A stretch of DNA of 64,000 nt from Fredinandcohnia onubensis (GCF_002734215.1 NZ_NSEB01000012.1:310001-374000), one strand, 5' to 3'; positions 1-9,642 are shown, counted from the first letter of the stretch. The notes: generated by a model not told the origin, from the sequence alone. Numbers and translations are program-made.

Positions 1-496
1 ATGATTCTGGTAGTGCTTGGAAAAAATTCCTCATGATGATGAAATTGAATGCATCGATTAACCCAGGAATAATTAGCGCCCAATAGGTGTCAATTAAACC
101 TAAGTTTTTAACGAGTAAAAAACCTGGAATCATCCCGCCGCTAAAAAGCATTGTAAACACAATCATAAAATTAAAAAATGATCTTCCAATTAAATACTTC
201 CTTGATAGGCCATATGCTAATAACATAGTCGCAATTAAACTCAACGAGGTTCCGACAAAAGTTACAAATATAGAAACTCCAAGACTTTTAAAAATGACGT
301 CTGTTGAGAAAATATATTTGTACGCGTCTAAAGTAAATGTTGTTGGGAATAACAAAAATGTCGAATTTAATATTTCAGCAGTAGTCGCAAAAGAACTTGC
401 AATAATATTAATAAATGGTAGTACACAAGCGATAGCTATCATTGATAAAATGAAGTAGTTACATACATCAAAAACTTTTATCTTTTTACTATTCAT
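1..496 (-). CDS. ABC transporter permease, LplC/YtcP-like (3' end outside window)
   Basis: Inner-membrane permease subunit of a carbohydrate-type ABC importer. The minus strand is open from an ATG at 496 to the left edge, so the C-terminus is missing. It begins MNSKKIKVFDVCNYFILSMI, has an early membrane segment, and continues with hydrophobic helices and a LLAYGLSRKYLIGRSFFNF stretch typical of MalG/LplC permeases. AAGGAGA lies about 11 bases before the ATG. The binding-protein gene is directly upstream in the same direction, with a large hairpin between them. The substrate is unknown; YtcP/LplC relatives handle oligosaccharides. Confidence 0.85.
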   Translation of the reverse strand, partial: MNSKKIKVFDVCNYFILSMIAIACVLPFINIIASSFATTAEILNSTFLLFPTTFTLDAYKYIFSTDVIFKSLGVSIFVTFVGTSLSLIATMLLAYGLSRKYLIGRSFFNFMIVFTMLFSGGMIPGFLLVKNLGLIDTYWALIIPGLIDAFNFIIMRNFFQALPES

Positions 497-523
497 CAGG
501 AAACCAATCTCCTTATTATCGGT

Positions 524-566
524 GAAGTTGAATGGAGATCATAAAACATCATCTCCATTCAACTTC
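524..566 (-). promoter_or_regulatory. Perfect 16-bp intercistronic hairpin
   Basis: Arms 524-539 and 551-566 (GAAGTTGAATGGAGAT and its exact complement) enclose an 11-base loop between the binding-protein stop and the permease start. No U-run follows, so it is less likely a plain terminator than an mRNA-stabilising or attenuating structure. Such a hairpin would leave more binding-protein message than permease message, as is common in binding-protein ABC operons. Confidence 0.7.
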
Positions 567-577
567 GACCCTTTCAA

Positions 578-2104
578 TTATTTCTTATCATTTGCTTTTA
601 AGTAGGAATCCTTATATTCAGAAAGAATATCCTTTCCGCCATTGTCTTCCCATTTTTTCACCTCAGCTTTGAACGTATCCAGCTCAATTTCACCTAAAAT
701 ATATTTATAAGTAGCATCCAAAATCATTTTTTCCATTTCACTTCCACGGGTGTTTGCTGTTTCCGAATTCAATCCCATGATTGGATTAAATACTGCATAT
801 TCTTCAAGTTGAATAAGCTGTGCATCCGAAATTTTCACGTATTCAGGTGTATCTTTTGCTACAAGATTTCTTGGTGCCCATCCCATACCAGATCCATTAT
901 AGGCAGCAGTGTCCGCTTGCTTTTTATCGGGGTTAATTGGCTCAATGACTTTTTTGTCCCCTTCTTCACCAACTACATTGTAATGCTCTCCTTCAATCCC
1001 AAGGCCTATAAGATTACTTATCTCTTCACCAGCCCAAGCATCTAAAAACGCTAAGACATCCCTCAAATCTTCCTCTGTTGGAACATTTGTTTTAGGAATA
1101 CTAAACAATCCAGCTATACCATTTGCATCAGACCACGCACGTTTTTCACCTGAAGGACCAGTAATATGTATTGTAGTTTCTAATACCATGTCATCTTGTA
1201 CACCTTTTGCAGCTTCATACAAACTTTTCGTGTTGAAAACAGTACTGAACGTAATTCCGCCTTTTCCAGTCACAAACTTTTCTCGTTGATCTTCTGGAGA
1301 AGTCGTTACAAAATCTTTATTGATGTAGCCATTTTCGAATGCTTTTCTCATATAATCCATAGCTTGAATATATTCATCAGTCTGGAAATCAGCTGTAAAT
1401 TCACCAGTTTCTTCATCTACTTCATAACTATTTGGAGCACCGTAATAAACGGCTAATGTTTTAAATACACCATATTTAAGATCACCACGATCAATAAATC
1501 CAGTTGTATCATCTTTCCCATTTCCATCAGGATCTTGAGTTGTAAATGCTTCCGCTATTTTCATTAATTCATCTACATTCGTTGGCATTTCTAATCCCAA
1601 CTTATCTAACCAATCCTTACGAATAATAACCCCAAATCGAGCTACGTCTGATTTTCTTGGAACTCCATATAATTTTCCTTCAATGGCACCAGATTCACGT
1701 GCATAATCAGGTATTTTCTTTAAATTTGGATAATCATCCAAGTATTCGCTTACTTCCCAAAACATCCCTGAAGTTAATGCACTTCGTACAGAAGAATTTT
1801 GTAGACTATTGCTTGACAAGGTAACTATATCCGCTAATGAATCGGAAGCCAAAGCAGTATTGATTCGCTCGTCCTTCGATGCATCTGGCACCCACGTAAA
1901 TTCAAGTTCTGTACCCGTTATTTCTTTCACTTTATCTTGGACTACATTAGTAGGTGGTGTAGTTTGATATAAAATGTTCATCCAAGTTACGTGTTCTTTC
2001 TTTGTTTTTTCTGACGTGTTCTTGGATGTTTCTGAGCTAGAACATCCTGCAATTACCATAGCAAGGATTAATACCACTATTGTGCTGACAATCGACTTTT
2101 TCAT
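578..2104 (-). CDS. Extracellular solute-binding lipoprotein, LplA/YtcQ family
   Basis: A 508-residue substrate-binding protein of a carbohydrate ABC importer, tethered outside the membrane. Residues 1-21 form a lipoprotein signal ending in the lipobox VIAGC (Cys21), followed by a Ser/Lys-rich linker. The rest matches the large family 1 binding-protein fold, with a calcium-site-like stretch TTQDPDGNGKDDTTGFID near residue 190 as in LplA-type proteins. The ATG at 2104 has AAGGGGAGAG upstream. The gene lies between the AraC-type regulator and the permease gene, all in one direction, which fits the B. subtilis lpl/yes/ytc loci. No ATPase gene is visible; such systems often share a distant MsmX-type ATPase. 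Confidence 0.9.
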   Translation of the reverse strand: MKKSIVSTIVVLILAMVIAGCSSSETSKNTSEKTKKEHVTWMNILYQTTPPTNVVQDKVKEITGTELEFTWVPDASKDERINTALASDSLADIVTLSSNSLQNSSVRSALTSGMFWEVSEYLDDYPNLKKIPDYARESGAIEGKLYGVPRKSDVARFGVIIRKDWLDKLGLEMPTNVDELMKIAEAFTTQDPDGNGKDDTTGFIDRGDLKYGVFKTLAVYYGAPNSYEVDEETGEFTADFQTDEYIQAMDYMRKAFENGYINKDFVTTSPEDQREKFVTGKGGITFSTVFNTKSLYEAAKGVQDDMVLETTIHITGPSGEKRAWSDANGIAGLFSIPKTNVPTEEDLRDVLAFLDAWAGEEISNLIGLGIEGEHYNVVGEEGDKKVIEPINPDKKQADTAAYNGSGMGWAPRNLVAKDTPEYVKISDAQLIQLEEYAVFNPIMGLNSETANTRGSEMEKMILDATYKYILGEIELDTFKAEVKKWEDNGGKDILSEYKDSYLKANDKK

Positions 2105-2324
2105 TTACCATTCTCTCCCCTTCGTATTTGATTTAACAATTCAAATGATAGCCCTTACAATTTGATTACGTATATAATCATTACCTGCCTTACGTGGCAT
2201 TATCGGTGTTATATCGCGATTCTTACAGGAACAATTAGGACTACAAGACGTGATAACCAAAAATGATTATTCTATTTATTTTGACTCCTGATCTAATTAT
2301 CTATAGGAAACTATAAATGCAAAG

Positions 2325-2363
2325 GCAAAGGACCCCCTTTCAATTCAAAAGGGAGCCCATTGC
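2325..2363. terminator. Inverted repeat after the regulator gene
   Basis: GCAAAGGACCCCCTTT and AAAGGGAGCCCATTGC pair with small internal mismatches around CAATTCA, 36 bases past the regulator stop. The T-run is on the plus-strand side, so termination of the minus-strand regulator message is only moderately supported. It may insulate the binding-protein gene from upstream transcription. Confidence 0.5.
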
Positions 2364-2398
2364 TTTTTATTATTTTTTTAAGATTACTACATCTTAGT

Positions 2399-4597
2399 TT
2401 AACTGTATTTCTTCGTTTTACGATACTCACCTGGAGTAATACCTAACATCTTCTTAAAAAAACGAATAAAATTTTGCGGATTATTATACTGTAGCAACTC
2501 CGAAATCTCTTTTACCGTATATTCACTATGAATTAGTAATTCTTTTGATTTTTCTAATCTGTAATTCATTAAATAGTCACTGAAATTTATACCAAGTTCC
2601 TTTTTGAATACTTTGCTTAGATAATGAGGATCATAATGTAATTTATCGGCAATAGAATCTAAGGTAACTTCTTCATTGTATTCGTTATGGATTATTTCCA
2701 GTAAGGTATCTGCAATTGATTTCATTCTTTCTGAATCATTTTTAGTCACATATACTATAATCGGTTCAATAAGATGCTCTTGTAATAGTTCATAAAGTTG
2801 TTGATGACTCGAAGTCTCTAAGATTGTTTTAAATAATTGCCGATTTCCTTGAGTTTTTAACAAATCAATATACATACTTTGAGCAAGAGTTATTATATTA
2901 TTCACTAATCTAATAACTGCAATTTCATAATCTACAGGATTATCATTTCTACTAATGATTTCATTGATTACCATTTTTAAAGTATTGGATGCCTCATCAC
3001 GATAACCGAGCTTTAAATCATCAATTAACTTATTTTCTAATTCGTATGGGTAGGATGGGATATTTCGTTTCTCAAATAATAATGCCAAATCATTATAAAA
3101 AATAATGGATTCCTTCCCTAATTTAATTCTATAACGTAAAGCCTCAAAAGCTTCCTCATACTTTTCAGAAGTTTCGCCCAAAGATTCATATCTATTGCTT
3201 ATTCCAGCGCTGATTTGCACTTCAAGAATATTCTTAATATTTTTTTGAAGACCCTCTATCAAATTGCTTAATAGTTCTTGTGATTCCGATATTGTTAATT
3301 TGCTACTATACCTAATTATTGTAGCTATTGTTTTCTCATTTTGTACAATCGGCGCGAAATAATGTTCTTTAGGAATAAACTCTCCAAAATCGTTCAAAAT
3401 GGCTAACATTACCAAATCCAATTCTTGCCTATACTCACTATCATCAAACTGTAATAAAACGAATTGATAATTTTCTTTATTCTCTACATAGTTAAATTGA
3501 ATAAGTTTCTTTGTGATTTCTTCGTCTGACAATTCGCCCCGTAATAAGCTATAGATAAATAATTTTTCTAATTCTGGTTTTTGCCTAGTAACCAAGTCTG
3601 ATAGCGACTGGTTTCGTTGTAGAATATTATCAATTTGATGATCGATAAGGATAAGATCATTGCTTAAAATACCTTCATTCTTTAACAACAATTTTTTCTG
3701 AATATTAACTACTGGTCTTGTAAAATATTCTGCAACTATATATGCAAAGACTAACACCATAAAAATTAAAATAATATTTACAATGACAAGTGCAATTCCT
3801 GTGTTCCTTATTGATTGGAGAACTTCTGATTTCGTAAGTTCAATTGAATATATCCAATTATTATAGTCGGACTTAACATACAATATATCACCATTTGGCA
3901 ATTTACTTGTTCCTTTACTGGTATTGCTAATTTCTTTAATTACTTCTTTTTTCAATTGATAATTAGAAAAGAGCACTTTATTATATTGATCAACAATCGC
4001 AACTCGGCTACCATTTTCAATGGATAAAATTTTATTAATTGTGCTCAAGGGAATTTCTGCAATACCAAGTGCATATCTTTCCATTTGGAAACCCGGTAGT
4101 GCAAAAATCATTCGTATTCCATTTTCATTAGGCTCCCAATAAAGATTTTTATTTTCACTTGTTTTCGTAAGCATATTATTGTAAGTATCTGTTTCTCCTT
4201 TTGATAAAAAAATTAATTGATCCCCTCTTAGCATCCATTGATGTTTAAGACTTATTAAACTAAAGTAAGTATTCTCTGTTCCCATAATAGCAATGTAATT
4301 TAGCTCTGACTTTACCTTTTGATATTTTTGAAAATCAGTCTCAGTTATGGGGTTTTGAAAAATAGTATCAAAATCTGGGGTAGAACTATAAGCGTTGAAA
4401 GCGAATTCAATATTTTCGATTTTTTGATCCATGTTATTGCTAATTTGATCAATATACCGTTCTTTATCTCTTAATAAATTTTTGTATACCGAATCATAAG
4501 AGGATTTAAAAATATAGAATCCCATTCCAGAAATTAATAGGATTCCCACAATTGCTATGGAAAAAAATATTTTATAAAACAGTCCAATCTTGTTCAA
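2399..4597 (-). CDS. AraC-family regulator with extracellular sensor domain (YesS/YtdP type)
   Basis: A 732-residue membrane-bound transcription regulator. Membrane segments lie at about 8-28 and 266-290 and enclose an extracytoplasmic sensor domain of roughly 235 residues. The C-terminal 100 residues (about 630-728) form a double helix-turn-helix AraC domain; the second helix-turn-helix reads VKEISELLQYNNPQNFIRFF and is followed by LGITPGEYRK, the usual AraC ending. The start is TTG at 4597 after GAGGGA. Such proteins usually activate an adjacent LplABC-like importer, here the next two genes. A long inverted repeat sits just upstream. Confidence 0.88.
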   Translation of the reverse strand: MNKIGLFYKIFFSIAIVGILLISGMGFYIFKSSYDSVYKNLLRDKERYIDQISNNMDQKIENIEFAFNAYSSTPDFDTIFQNPITETDFQKYQKVKSELNYIAIMGTENTYFSLISLKHQWMLRGDQLIFLSKGETDTYNNMLTKTSENKNLYWEPNENGIRMIFALPGFQMERYALGIAEIPLSTINKILSIENGSRVAIVDQYNKVLFSNYQLKKEVIKEISNTSKGTSKLPNGDILYVKSDYNNWIYSIELTKSEVLQSIRNTGIALVIVNIILIFMVLVFAYIVAEYFTRPVVNIQKKLLLKNEGILSNDLILIDHQIDNILQRNQSLSDLVTRQKPELEKLFIYSLLRGELSDEEITKKLIQFNYVENKENYQFVLLQFDDSEYRQELDLVMLAILNDFGEFIPKEHYFAPIVQNEKTIATIIRYSSKLTISESQELLSNLIEGLQKNIKNILEVQISAGISNRYESLGETSEKYEEAFEALRYRIKLGKESIIFYNDLALLFEKRNIPSYPYELENKLIDDLKLGYRDEASNTLKMVINEIISRNDNPVDYEIAVIRLVNNIITLAQSMYIDLLKTQGNRQLFKTILETSSHQQLYELLQEHLIEPIIVYVTKNDSERMKSIADTLLEIIHNEYNEEVTLDSIADKLHYDPHYLSKVFKKELGINFSDYLMNYRLEKSKELLIHSEYTVKEISELLQYNNPQNFIRFFKKMLGITPGEYRKTKKYS

Positions 4598-4667
4598 ACA
4601 GAGTCCCTCAATTCTAATATTCCCTTTTTATTTATATATACAGTAAGAAAAAAACTAACCAGTATCT

Positions 4668-4726
4668 CTATTTAATTTTGTATAAGAAATCCGTATATGA
4701 TTGATTTCTCATACAAAATTAAATAG
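4668..4726. repeat. 24-bp inverted repeat upstream of the AraC-type regulator
   Basis: Arms 4668-4691 and 4703-4726 are complementary at 23 of 24 positions (one G-T-type mismatch) around an 11-base spacer. It lies about 70 bp before the regulator start. It could be an operator for the regulator or a leader-RNA hairpin. The arms are AT-rich and no T-run follows. Confidence 0.6.
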
Positions 4727-5110
4727 GAACAACCCATTAGTAGTCAATGCTAAGTCAATTTTTTTCCTACTATTGAATGAAATTCCAAAGCAGACTTGCA
4801 AACTTTATGAATAAAGTTCTTTAACATTCCTATTAAACTATAGAGTCTTTTATTTCTTTTTAGATTTACGCGTTTTTATTCTTATTATGGCTGTCTCGTA
4901 TCAATTTTACAAGAATATATTTGTAATATGTAGAATTATCTAAATTCCACATATAAATTAACATGTTATCTCTACGATTAAAACCAAGTTCTATTGCGTT
5001 TTATGCGTTATCGGTCCGGTCCCTAGTTTTCAACAAAGTTCTCCTTATCAACGACTCTCTCATCAAAAAATTTCCCTATTTCCTTATCGTATATCATCTA
5101 TTTTGTATTC
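4727..5110. other. Gene-free stretch
   Basis: No open frame with a ribosome-binding site and no recognisable family was seen on either strand. It probably holds the promoter of the AraC-type regulator on its left side and spacer DNA. Confidence 0.5.
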
Positions 5111-5160
5111 CCTAAAAAATAAAAAACACTCACAAACGTTCTTATAAGAGTTTGTGAGTG
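5111..5160 (-). terminator. Rho-independent terminator of the AtuA-like operon
   Basis: Read on the minus strand, CTCACAAAC and GTTTGTGAG arms (5127-5137 and 5150-5160, 11 perfect pairs) are followed by TTTTTTATTTTTT. It lies about 140 bp past the stop of the AtuA-C-domain gene and closes the transporter-AtuA operon. Confidence 0.75.
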
Positions 5161-5296
5161 AGTTTATGGTTCTTAAATTAGCTTATTTAACAACAGATTA
5201 TATCTAACAGTGTTCTTTGTTTTTGCGTATACCTAAAGTTGTTATATGGGTATAGTACCTTGATTTCTCACATTCTATTAAAATGTTAATCAATTT

Positions 5297-5611
5297 TTAC
5301 TTCTCAATCTCCATTTCTAACAAAGCATTGCTGAGACTCTTTCCATGTGTATCCATCGCAAGTGATGTTGTCACGCCTCCCATTAAGCTTTCTTCACAGA
5401 CGAAGTTAAATGCTTTGATGTTAGGTAGCTCATACCTCGTTACCTTTCCCTTTACAATATGCTTAAGGTGATCTTTAACTTTTTCTGCTGTGACGATAGA
5501 GGAGAGCCATTCGTAATCGTCCTCTTTGTAGGGAATCAACGAGATGTTTAGTGTATTACCTTTGTCTCCTGAACGGCTATGAGCTACGTCGATTAATTTT
5601 ATTTTTCCCAT
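5297..5611 (-). CDS. AtuA C-terminal-domain-like protein
   Basis: A protein of about 104 residues matching the C-terminal domain found in AtuA (acyclic terpene utilisation) proteins: N-terminal IDVAHSRSGDKGNTLNISL with the conserved RSGDKG motif, then GGVTTSLAMDTHGK near the end. I prefer ATG at 5611 to the TTG at 5626: GGGAG sits 8 bases before it, and it follows the stop of the larger AtuA-like gene by 5 bases. In many species both parts are one protein of about 590 residues; here they are separate and translationally coupled. The biochemical function is not established. Confidence 0.85.
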   Translation of the reverse strand: MGKIKLIDVAHSRSGDKGNTLNISLIPYKEDDYEWLSSIVTAEKVKDHLKHIVKGKVTRYELPNIKAFNFVCEESLMGGVTTSLAMDTHGKSLSNALLEMEIEK

Positions 5612-5616
5612 TACTT

Positions 5617-6924
5617 TCACTCCCAAATCTCTGTGTTTACGGTTATCTCTTCTCGATTGATAAAGGTGGAGACAATTCCAATAACTTCTTCGACTCTTTT
5701 TCTAGCGCCCCCTCCAGCAGCTGGTCCATTGGTATATAAGGCTTCCACTTCATGTCCAATTGTTTTAGCATCTTCTACAGTTCCGCAAAGAGCTGCCACT
5801 CGTACTCGGACTTCATATGGTCGATAGTTACTGATCTGTCCATGATGAAGAGAAGATACTCCAATTAAATCAGTTTTTAGGTTAGGATAATTTTTTAATA
5901 GTCTTTTCTTTAATATATCCTGAGCTAATTTCCCTCTTTCCAGTGCAGAAATTCCTGCATAAGAAATTTCTCCCTCGCCTAAAAAACCTGCATGATAGCC
6001 AACCGAAACCTTGAATGTATCTGGCTTTCTTTTTCCGGATGCTCCGTATACACGGACTTGGTCCTTTCCAACCTCTTTTAGTTTTGCTGTTGAAAAATCA
6101 GCAATACAATCAGGAGTGATATAATTTTCAGGGTCATGAACTTCATATAATAATTGTTCTTTTACTGTTTGGAGGCTAATGGTGCCACCTGTATTGGCTA
6201 ATTTTGTAATCGTCGCATTACCATTAGGTTCAATAATTGCATAAGGAAACCCAAGATTTTCAAGTCCTTCGACATCTTTTCGCCCAGGGTCAGCAAAATA
6301 ACCTCCTGTAATTTGTCCTGCACACTCTAATAAATGACCTATTAACGTACCTTGACCAATCAATTCGTAGTCTTCAAGATTCCATCCATAATGATGCACG
6401 ATAGGAGCTAGAAATAGGGATGGATCTGCGACTCGTCCTGTAACAATGATATTGGCCTCTGTTTCTAGGGTAGGTAACAATGAATCAATGCCAAGATAAG
6501 CATTAGCAGAAAGAACGTGTTCATAATCTCTAAGACTTTTACCGGATTCGAACACTTTGTAATTTCCATTTATTTTTCCCAATACATCATCGCCCGTCAC
6601 CGCAGCAACCTTGCATGTCAGATTCATTTCTTTAGCAATTTCAATTATTTTCTTTGCAGCCCCTGTTGGATTGGCTGCTCCCATATTTGTTATCAAACGA
6701 ACATTCTTTTTTAATAAAATCGGCAACAAAACTCGAATTCGCTCTTCAAGATATTCATTGTATCCATGGGATGGATTTCTTTGCTTTTGTTTTTGTGATA
6801 AAGCGATTGTGCGTTCTGCCAATCCTTCTAAAATGAGATAATCAAGATTTCCTTCTTCCACTAATGCCTTGGCAGGTTCGATACGGTCTCCTGCAAAGCC
6901 AGCTCCAGAACCAATTCGCAACAA
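5617..6924 (-). CDS. AtuA family protein (DUF1446 domain)
   Basis: A DUF1446/AtuA protein of about 435 residues. It begins RIGSGAGFAGDRIEPA, the family's N-terminal glycine-rich motif, followed by ITNMGAANPTGAAKKI and VTGRVADPSLFLAP, all typical. The GTG at 6933 touches GAGGAG, so the TTG at 6924 (8 bases after it) is the likelier start. In pseudomonads AtuA belongs to the citronellol/geranyl-CoA cluster, but DUF1446 proteins are also common next to carboxylate transporters, as here with CitMHS. The substrate is unknown. Confidence 0.85.
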   Translation of the reverse strand: MLRIGSGAGFAGDRIEPAKALVEEGNLDYLILEGLAERTIALSQKQKQRNPSHGYNEYLEERIRVLLPILLKKNVRLITNMGAANPTGAAKKIIEIAKEMNLTCKVAAVTGDDVLGKINGNYKVFESGKSLRDYEHVLSANAYLGIDSLLPTLETEANIIVTGRVADPSLFLAPIVHHYGWNLEDYELIGQGTLIGHLLECAGQITGGYFADPGRKDVEGLENLGFPYAIIEPNGNATITKLANTGGTISLQTVKEQLLYEVHDPENYITPDCIADFSTAKLKEVGKDQVRVYGASGKRKPDTFKVSVGYHAGFLGEGEISYAGISALERGKLAQDILKKRLLKNYPNLKTDLIGVSSLHHGQISNYRPYEVRVRVAALCGTVEDAKTIGHEVEALYTNGPAAGGGARKRVEEVIGIVSTFINREEITVNTEIWE

Positions 6925-6940
6925 GATAAACACTCCTCAA

Positions 6941-8236
6941 TTAAAAAATAGAAATCGCACCAGTTAAAAATGCAACAATCGTCATCACAATCGTTGTACC
7001 AAACGCCCATTTAAATATAAAACGTTGATGATCTCCAAGTTCTACACCTGCTAATCCAATTAAAAGGAAGGTCGAAGCCGTAAGAGGACTCAATGGAAAA
7101 CCAGTGGTCATTTGTCCTAAGATTGCTGCACGGCCAACCTCAACTGAATCCACTCCAAACGCACTAGCTGTTTCACTTAAAATCGGTAGAACACCAAAAT
7201 AATAAGCATCTGGGGTAAACACTAAACTAAGTGGCATACTGGTAATTGCAACAAGCAATGCCATAAAAGAGCCTGTGCTATCTGGAATTATACTGACCAT
7301 CGCGTTGGCCATGGCTTCGATCATTCCTGTACCAGATAAGACACCCGTAAAGATACCTGCCGCAAAAATGATGGTTACAACAGTAACCATGCCATTCGCC
7401 TGTTCAGTAATTCGGTCTTGCTGATCCTTTGGCTTTGGATAGTTCACGATAAGTGCAACAGCAAACGACACCATAAAAACGATAGGTAGAGGTAGCCAAA
7501 CTTTTACAAGAGCTATAATTGTTAAAATCGTTAATAATAGATTGAACCAGTATAATTTTGGTCTTTTTAAGCTCAATTCTTTTTCACTAAGTTCCTGATT
7601 AAACTCATATTGGAGTTCTTTTACTCCTAAACGTTCTCTTTCTTTTTTCCCTAATAAATAACTAACAAATAGAACCCAAATCAAACCAGCAATCATTGCC
7701 GGGATAACAGGTGTGAATAAACTATTCGCCTCCACTCCTAGTGCACTTGCAGCACGCGCAGTTGGACCGCCCCATGGAACCAAGTTCATGGTCCCGGCAC
7801 TAAGTGCTACAACACCGGCTAGTACCAGGCGACTCATTCCCAAACGATCATATAGTGGAAGCAAGGCAGGAATTGTAATTAAGAAGGTAGAAGCACCGGA
7901 ACCATCGAGGTGTGTTACCATTCCTATAACCGCTGTACCTATTACAATTTTTAAAGGATCACCTTTTACCATTTTTAATACTTTAGAGATAATTGGATCA
8001 AATAATCCAACACTATTCATTAATCCAAAAAACAGAATAGCAAATGCTAACATAATTCCCGTCGGGGCAACCCCAGAAACCCCATCTAAAATCATGCTAC
8101 CAAGATTTGCACGCTCACTTGTAAATAAACCAAATACGATAGGAACCAAAATTAAAGCAACAATCACAGAAACTCTTTTTGATAGAATAAGATACAAAAA
8201 GATTGCAATCGTTAAAAATCCTAGTAATGCTAACAT
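6941..8236 (-). CDS. CitMHS-family carboxylate:cation symporter
   Basis: A 431-residue integral membrane protein with about 11-12 hydrophobic segments. Family signatures include VTHLDGSGASTFLITIPALL, NLVPWGGPTARAASALGV and PLSLVFTPDAYYFGVLPIL, as in the CitM/CitH citrate-metal:H+ symporters. It lies 7-17 bp upstream of the AtuA-like gene and is surely cotranscribed with it. Whether the substrate is citrate is open; with AtuA-like partners it may be another hydroxy- or branched carboxylate. Confidence 0.88.
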   Translation of the reverse strand: MLALLGFLTIAIFLYLILSKRVSVIVALILVPIVFGLFTSERANLGSMILDGVSGVAPTGIMLAFAILFFGLMNSVGLFDPIISKVLKMVKGDPLKIVIGTAVIGMVTHLDGSGASTFLITIPALLPLYDRLGMSRLVLAGVVALSAGTMNLVPWGGPTARAASALGVEANSLFTPVIPAMIAGLIWVLFVSYLLGKKERERLGVKELQYEFNQELSEKELSLKRPKLYWFNLLLTILTIIALVKVWLPLPIVFMVSFAVALIVNYPKPKDQQDRITEQANGMVTVVTIIFAAGIFTGVLSGTGMIEAMANAMVSIIPDSTGSFMALLVAITSMPLSLVFTPDAYYFGVLPILSETASAFGVDSVEVGRAAILGQMTTGFPLSPLTASTFLLIGLAGVELGDHQRFIFKWAFGTTIVMTIVAFLTGAISIF

Positions 8237-8278
8237 TAAAAGCCCCCCTCATCTTTTAAAACGCTTACAATAAAAATT

Positions 8279-8294
8279 GTAATTGTTGTGCCTA
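8279..8294 (-). promoter_or_regulatory. Possible weak sigma-54 promoter of the CitMHS operon
   Basis: The minus strand reads TAGGCACAACAATTAC, with GG and AC separated by 10 bases. It fits TGGCAC-N5-TTGC except for A in place of the -13 G and A in place of the -26 T. It lies 43 bp before the transporter ATG. A second AGGCAC is found 28 bp upstream without a matching -12 element. Confidence 0.4.
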
Positions 8295-8376
8295 CCTACA
8301 ACACATTCTAAATGTGCCTTGTTTTAGAAAAAATGTTGACTAATGTTCACGATTCTAATTTCCAACGCCCTAGAGA

Positions 8377-8400
8377 AAAAGACTGTTGAAACAATCTTTT
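8377..8400 (-). terminator. Terminator after the esterase pseudogene
   Basis: AAAAGACTGTT (8377-8387) and AACAATCTTTT (8390-8400) pair with one mismatch. On the minus strand the hairpin is followed by TTTTTCTC. It lies 27 bp past the esterase stop and separates it from the CitMHS operon. Confidence 0.6.
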
Positions 8401-8426
8401 CCTCATGTATTTCTCTAAAATCAACC

Positions 8427-9538
8427 TTACTGTTTTTTGTTAACTTGTTTAAAAACCCACTCTATCATTTCACTATTTGCATACGCTGGTACCCATGAGC
8501 CGTGATTGTAACCCAGTTCTTTAGGGTATTCTGTATAAATCGGGCTTCCGCCAGCATGTTTAATTGCTTCAATCATATCTCTTGTGTGAGCAACTGGAAT
8601 AACTGCATCGTCTTCAGCATGAAAAGCCCAGATCGGTTTGTCTATAAGTTTATTAGCTTCAGCTGGGTCCCCTCCGCCTGCAATTGGAACCATAGCCGCA
8701 AACAAATTAGGGTATTTGATATTTAAATTAAACGTACCGTATCCACCCTGGGACAAGCCGGTTGAATAAAGACGACTAGTATCAATATTATATTCTGTCA
8801 GTACGTGTTGAAGAATCTCATGTGCTTTTCCAAGGTCCTCAGAAAACTCAAATACTTTGCTCAAATTTACTATATTATTAGAATCACGAGTTACAGTAAA
8901 TCCTCCGTCATGACATTTCGGGCTTGAGGCGCTAAGACAAAAGCGGGATGTTTGGCCTGATTTTCAGGAGTAGCCCAAATGATAGCGCCGTCATTAGATA
9001 GAAGCTGCTTTTCATTATCAGTTCCTCTCTCTCCCCCACCATGTAAAAACAATACTAGAGGATAAGATTGAGAAGGGTCATAATGGTCTGGTACAAAAAG
9101 TCGGTATGGCATTCCATCATAAGTAAAGCTTAAAAATTTATTAGCAATGGATGCTCTTGTTTCAAAAGTAAATGTAAAAACAGCAATCTCACTGTGAGTA
9201 TTACCGTTGTTAACAGCAAAGGCTTTGTTATTTACGTTACCACGAACGGCTATTGCTTTAATTACCGTGTCTTCTTCAATAAGAATTGGCTCAGAATAAA
9301 CTTGACCATTATCTATTGGATCGCTACCATCCGTCGTGTAGAGAATTTTAACATTAGGTGTAGGTGAATTTAACTCAACAAGTTGAGATTTGTAATAAGC
9401 TCCAGCCACCACAGATGATTCCGGCTTAGCAACCTCACCATGGTTACCTTTAGCAAACGTATTTAAGCTAAAGAAAGACAATAAAAGCAACGTGAATACC
9501 ATTGAAATGATCAATTTTTGAAAACAACTTTTCTTCAA
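8427..9538 (-). pseudogene. Secreted alpha/beta-hydrolase (esterase) with CHB_HEX_C-like domain, frameshifted
   Basis: Two adjacent frames together make one protein of about 370 residues. The first part has a signal peptide (about 1-30, TFAKG), a chitobiase C-terminal-like domain (LYTTDGSDPIDNGQ) and the hydrolase oxyanion region LFLHGGGERGTDNE, then runs into TAA at 8891-8893. The second part continues in another frame (DGGFTVTRDSNN, then FEFSEDLGKA) with the nucleophile motif GLSQGGYG, Asp in HAEDDAVIP and a late His near GYNHGSW. The shift falls near 8900-8912. The start is probably TTG at 9538, 10 bases after GGAGG. A sigma-54 promoter lies upstream. A sequencing error cannot be excluded. 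Confidence 0.82.
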
Positions 9539-9623
9539 TATCTCAATACCTCCCAATTAAATTATTTGAAAGATTTTCTTGAAACTAGTCCTCCCTTCTT
9601 GTTGACGTACTTAATCATATTTA

Positions 9624-9640
9624 ATGCAACTTTCGTGCCA
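9624..9640 (-). promoter_or_regulatory. Sigma-54 (-24/-12) promoter
   Basis: The minus strand reads TGGCACGAAAGTTGCAT, which matches the consensus TGGCAC-N5-TTGC(A/T) at every key position, with correct GG-N10-GC spacing. It lies about 85 bp before the esterase start and directly after the terminator of a sigma-54 activator gene, so the activator is its obvious partner. Confidence 0.9.
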
Positions 9641-9642
9641 AA

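Noticed and set aside
7713-8273. Plus-strand frame of 186 residues
   Set aside because: It is antisense to the CitMHS transporter, whose protein has clear family motifs.
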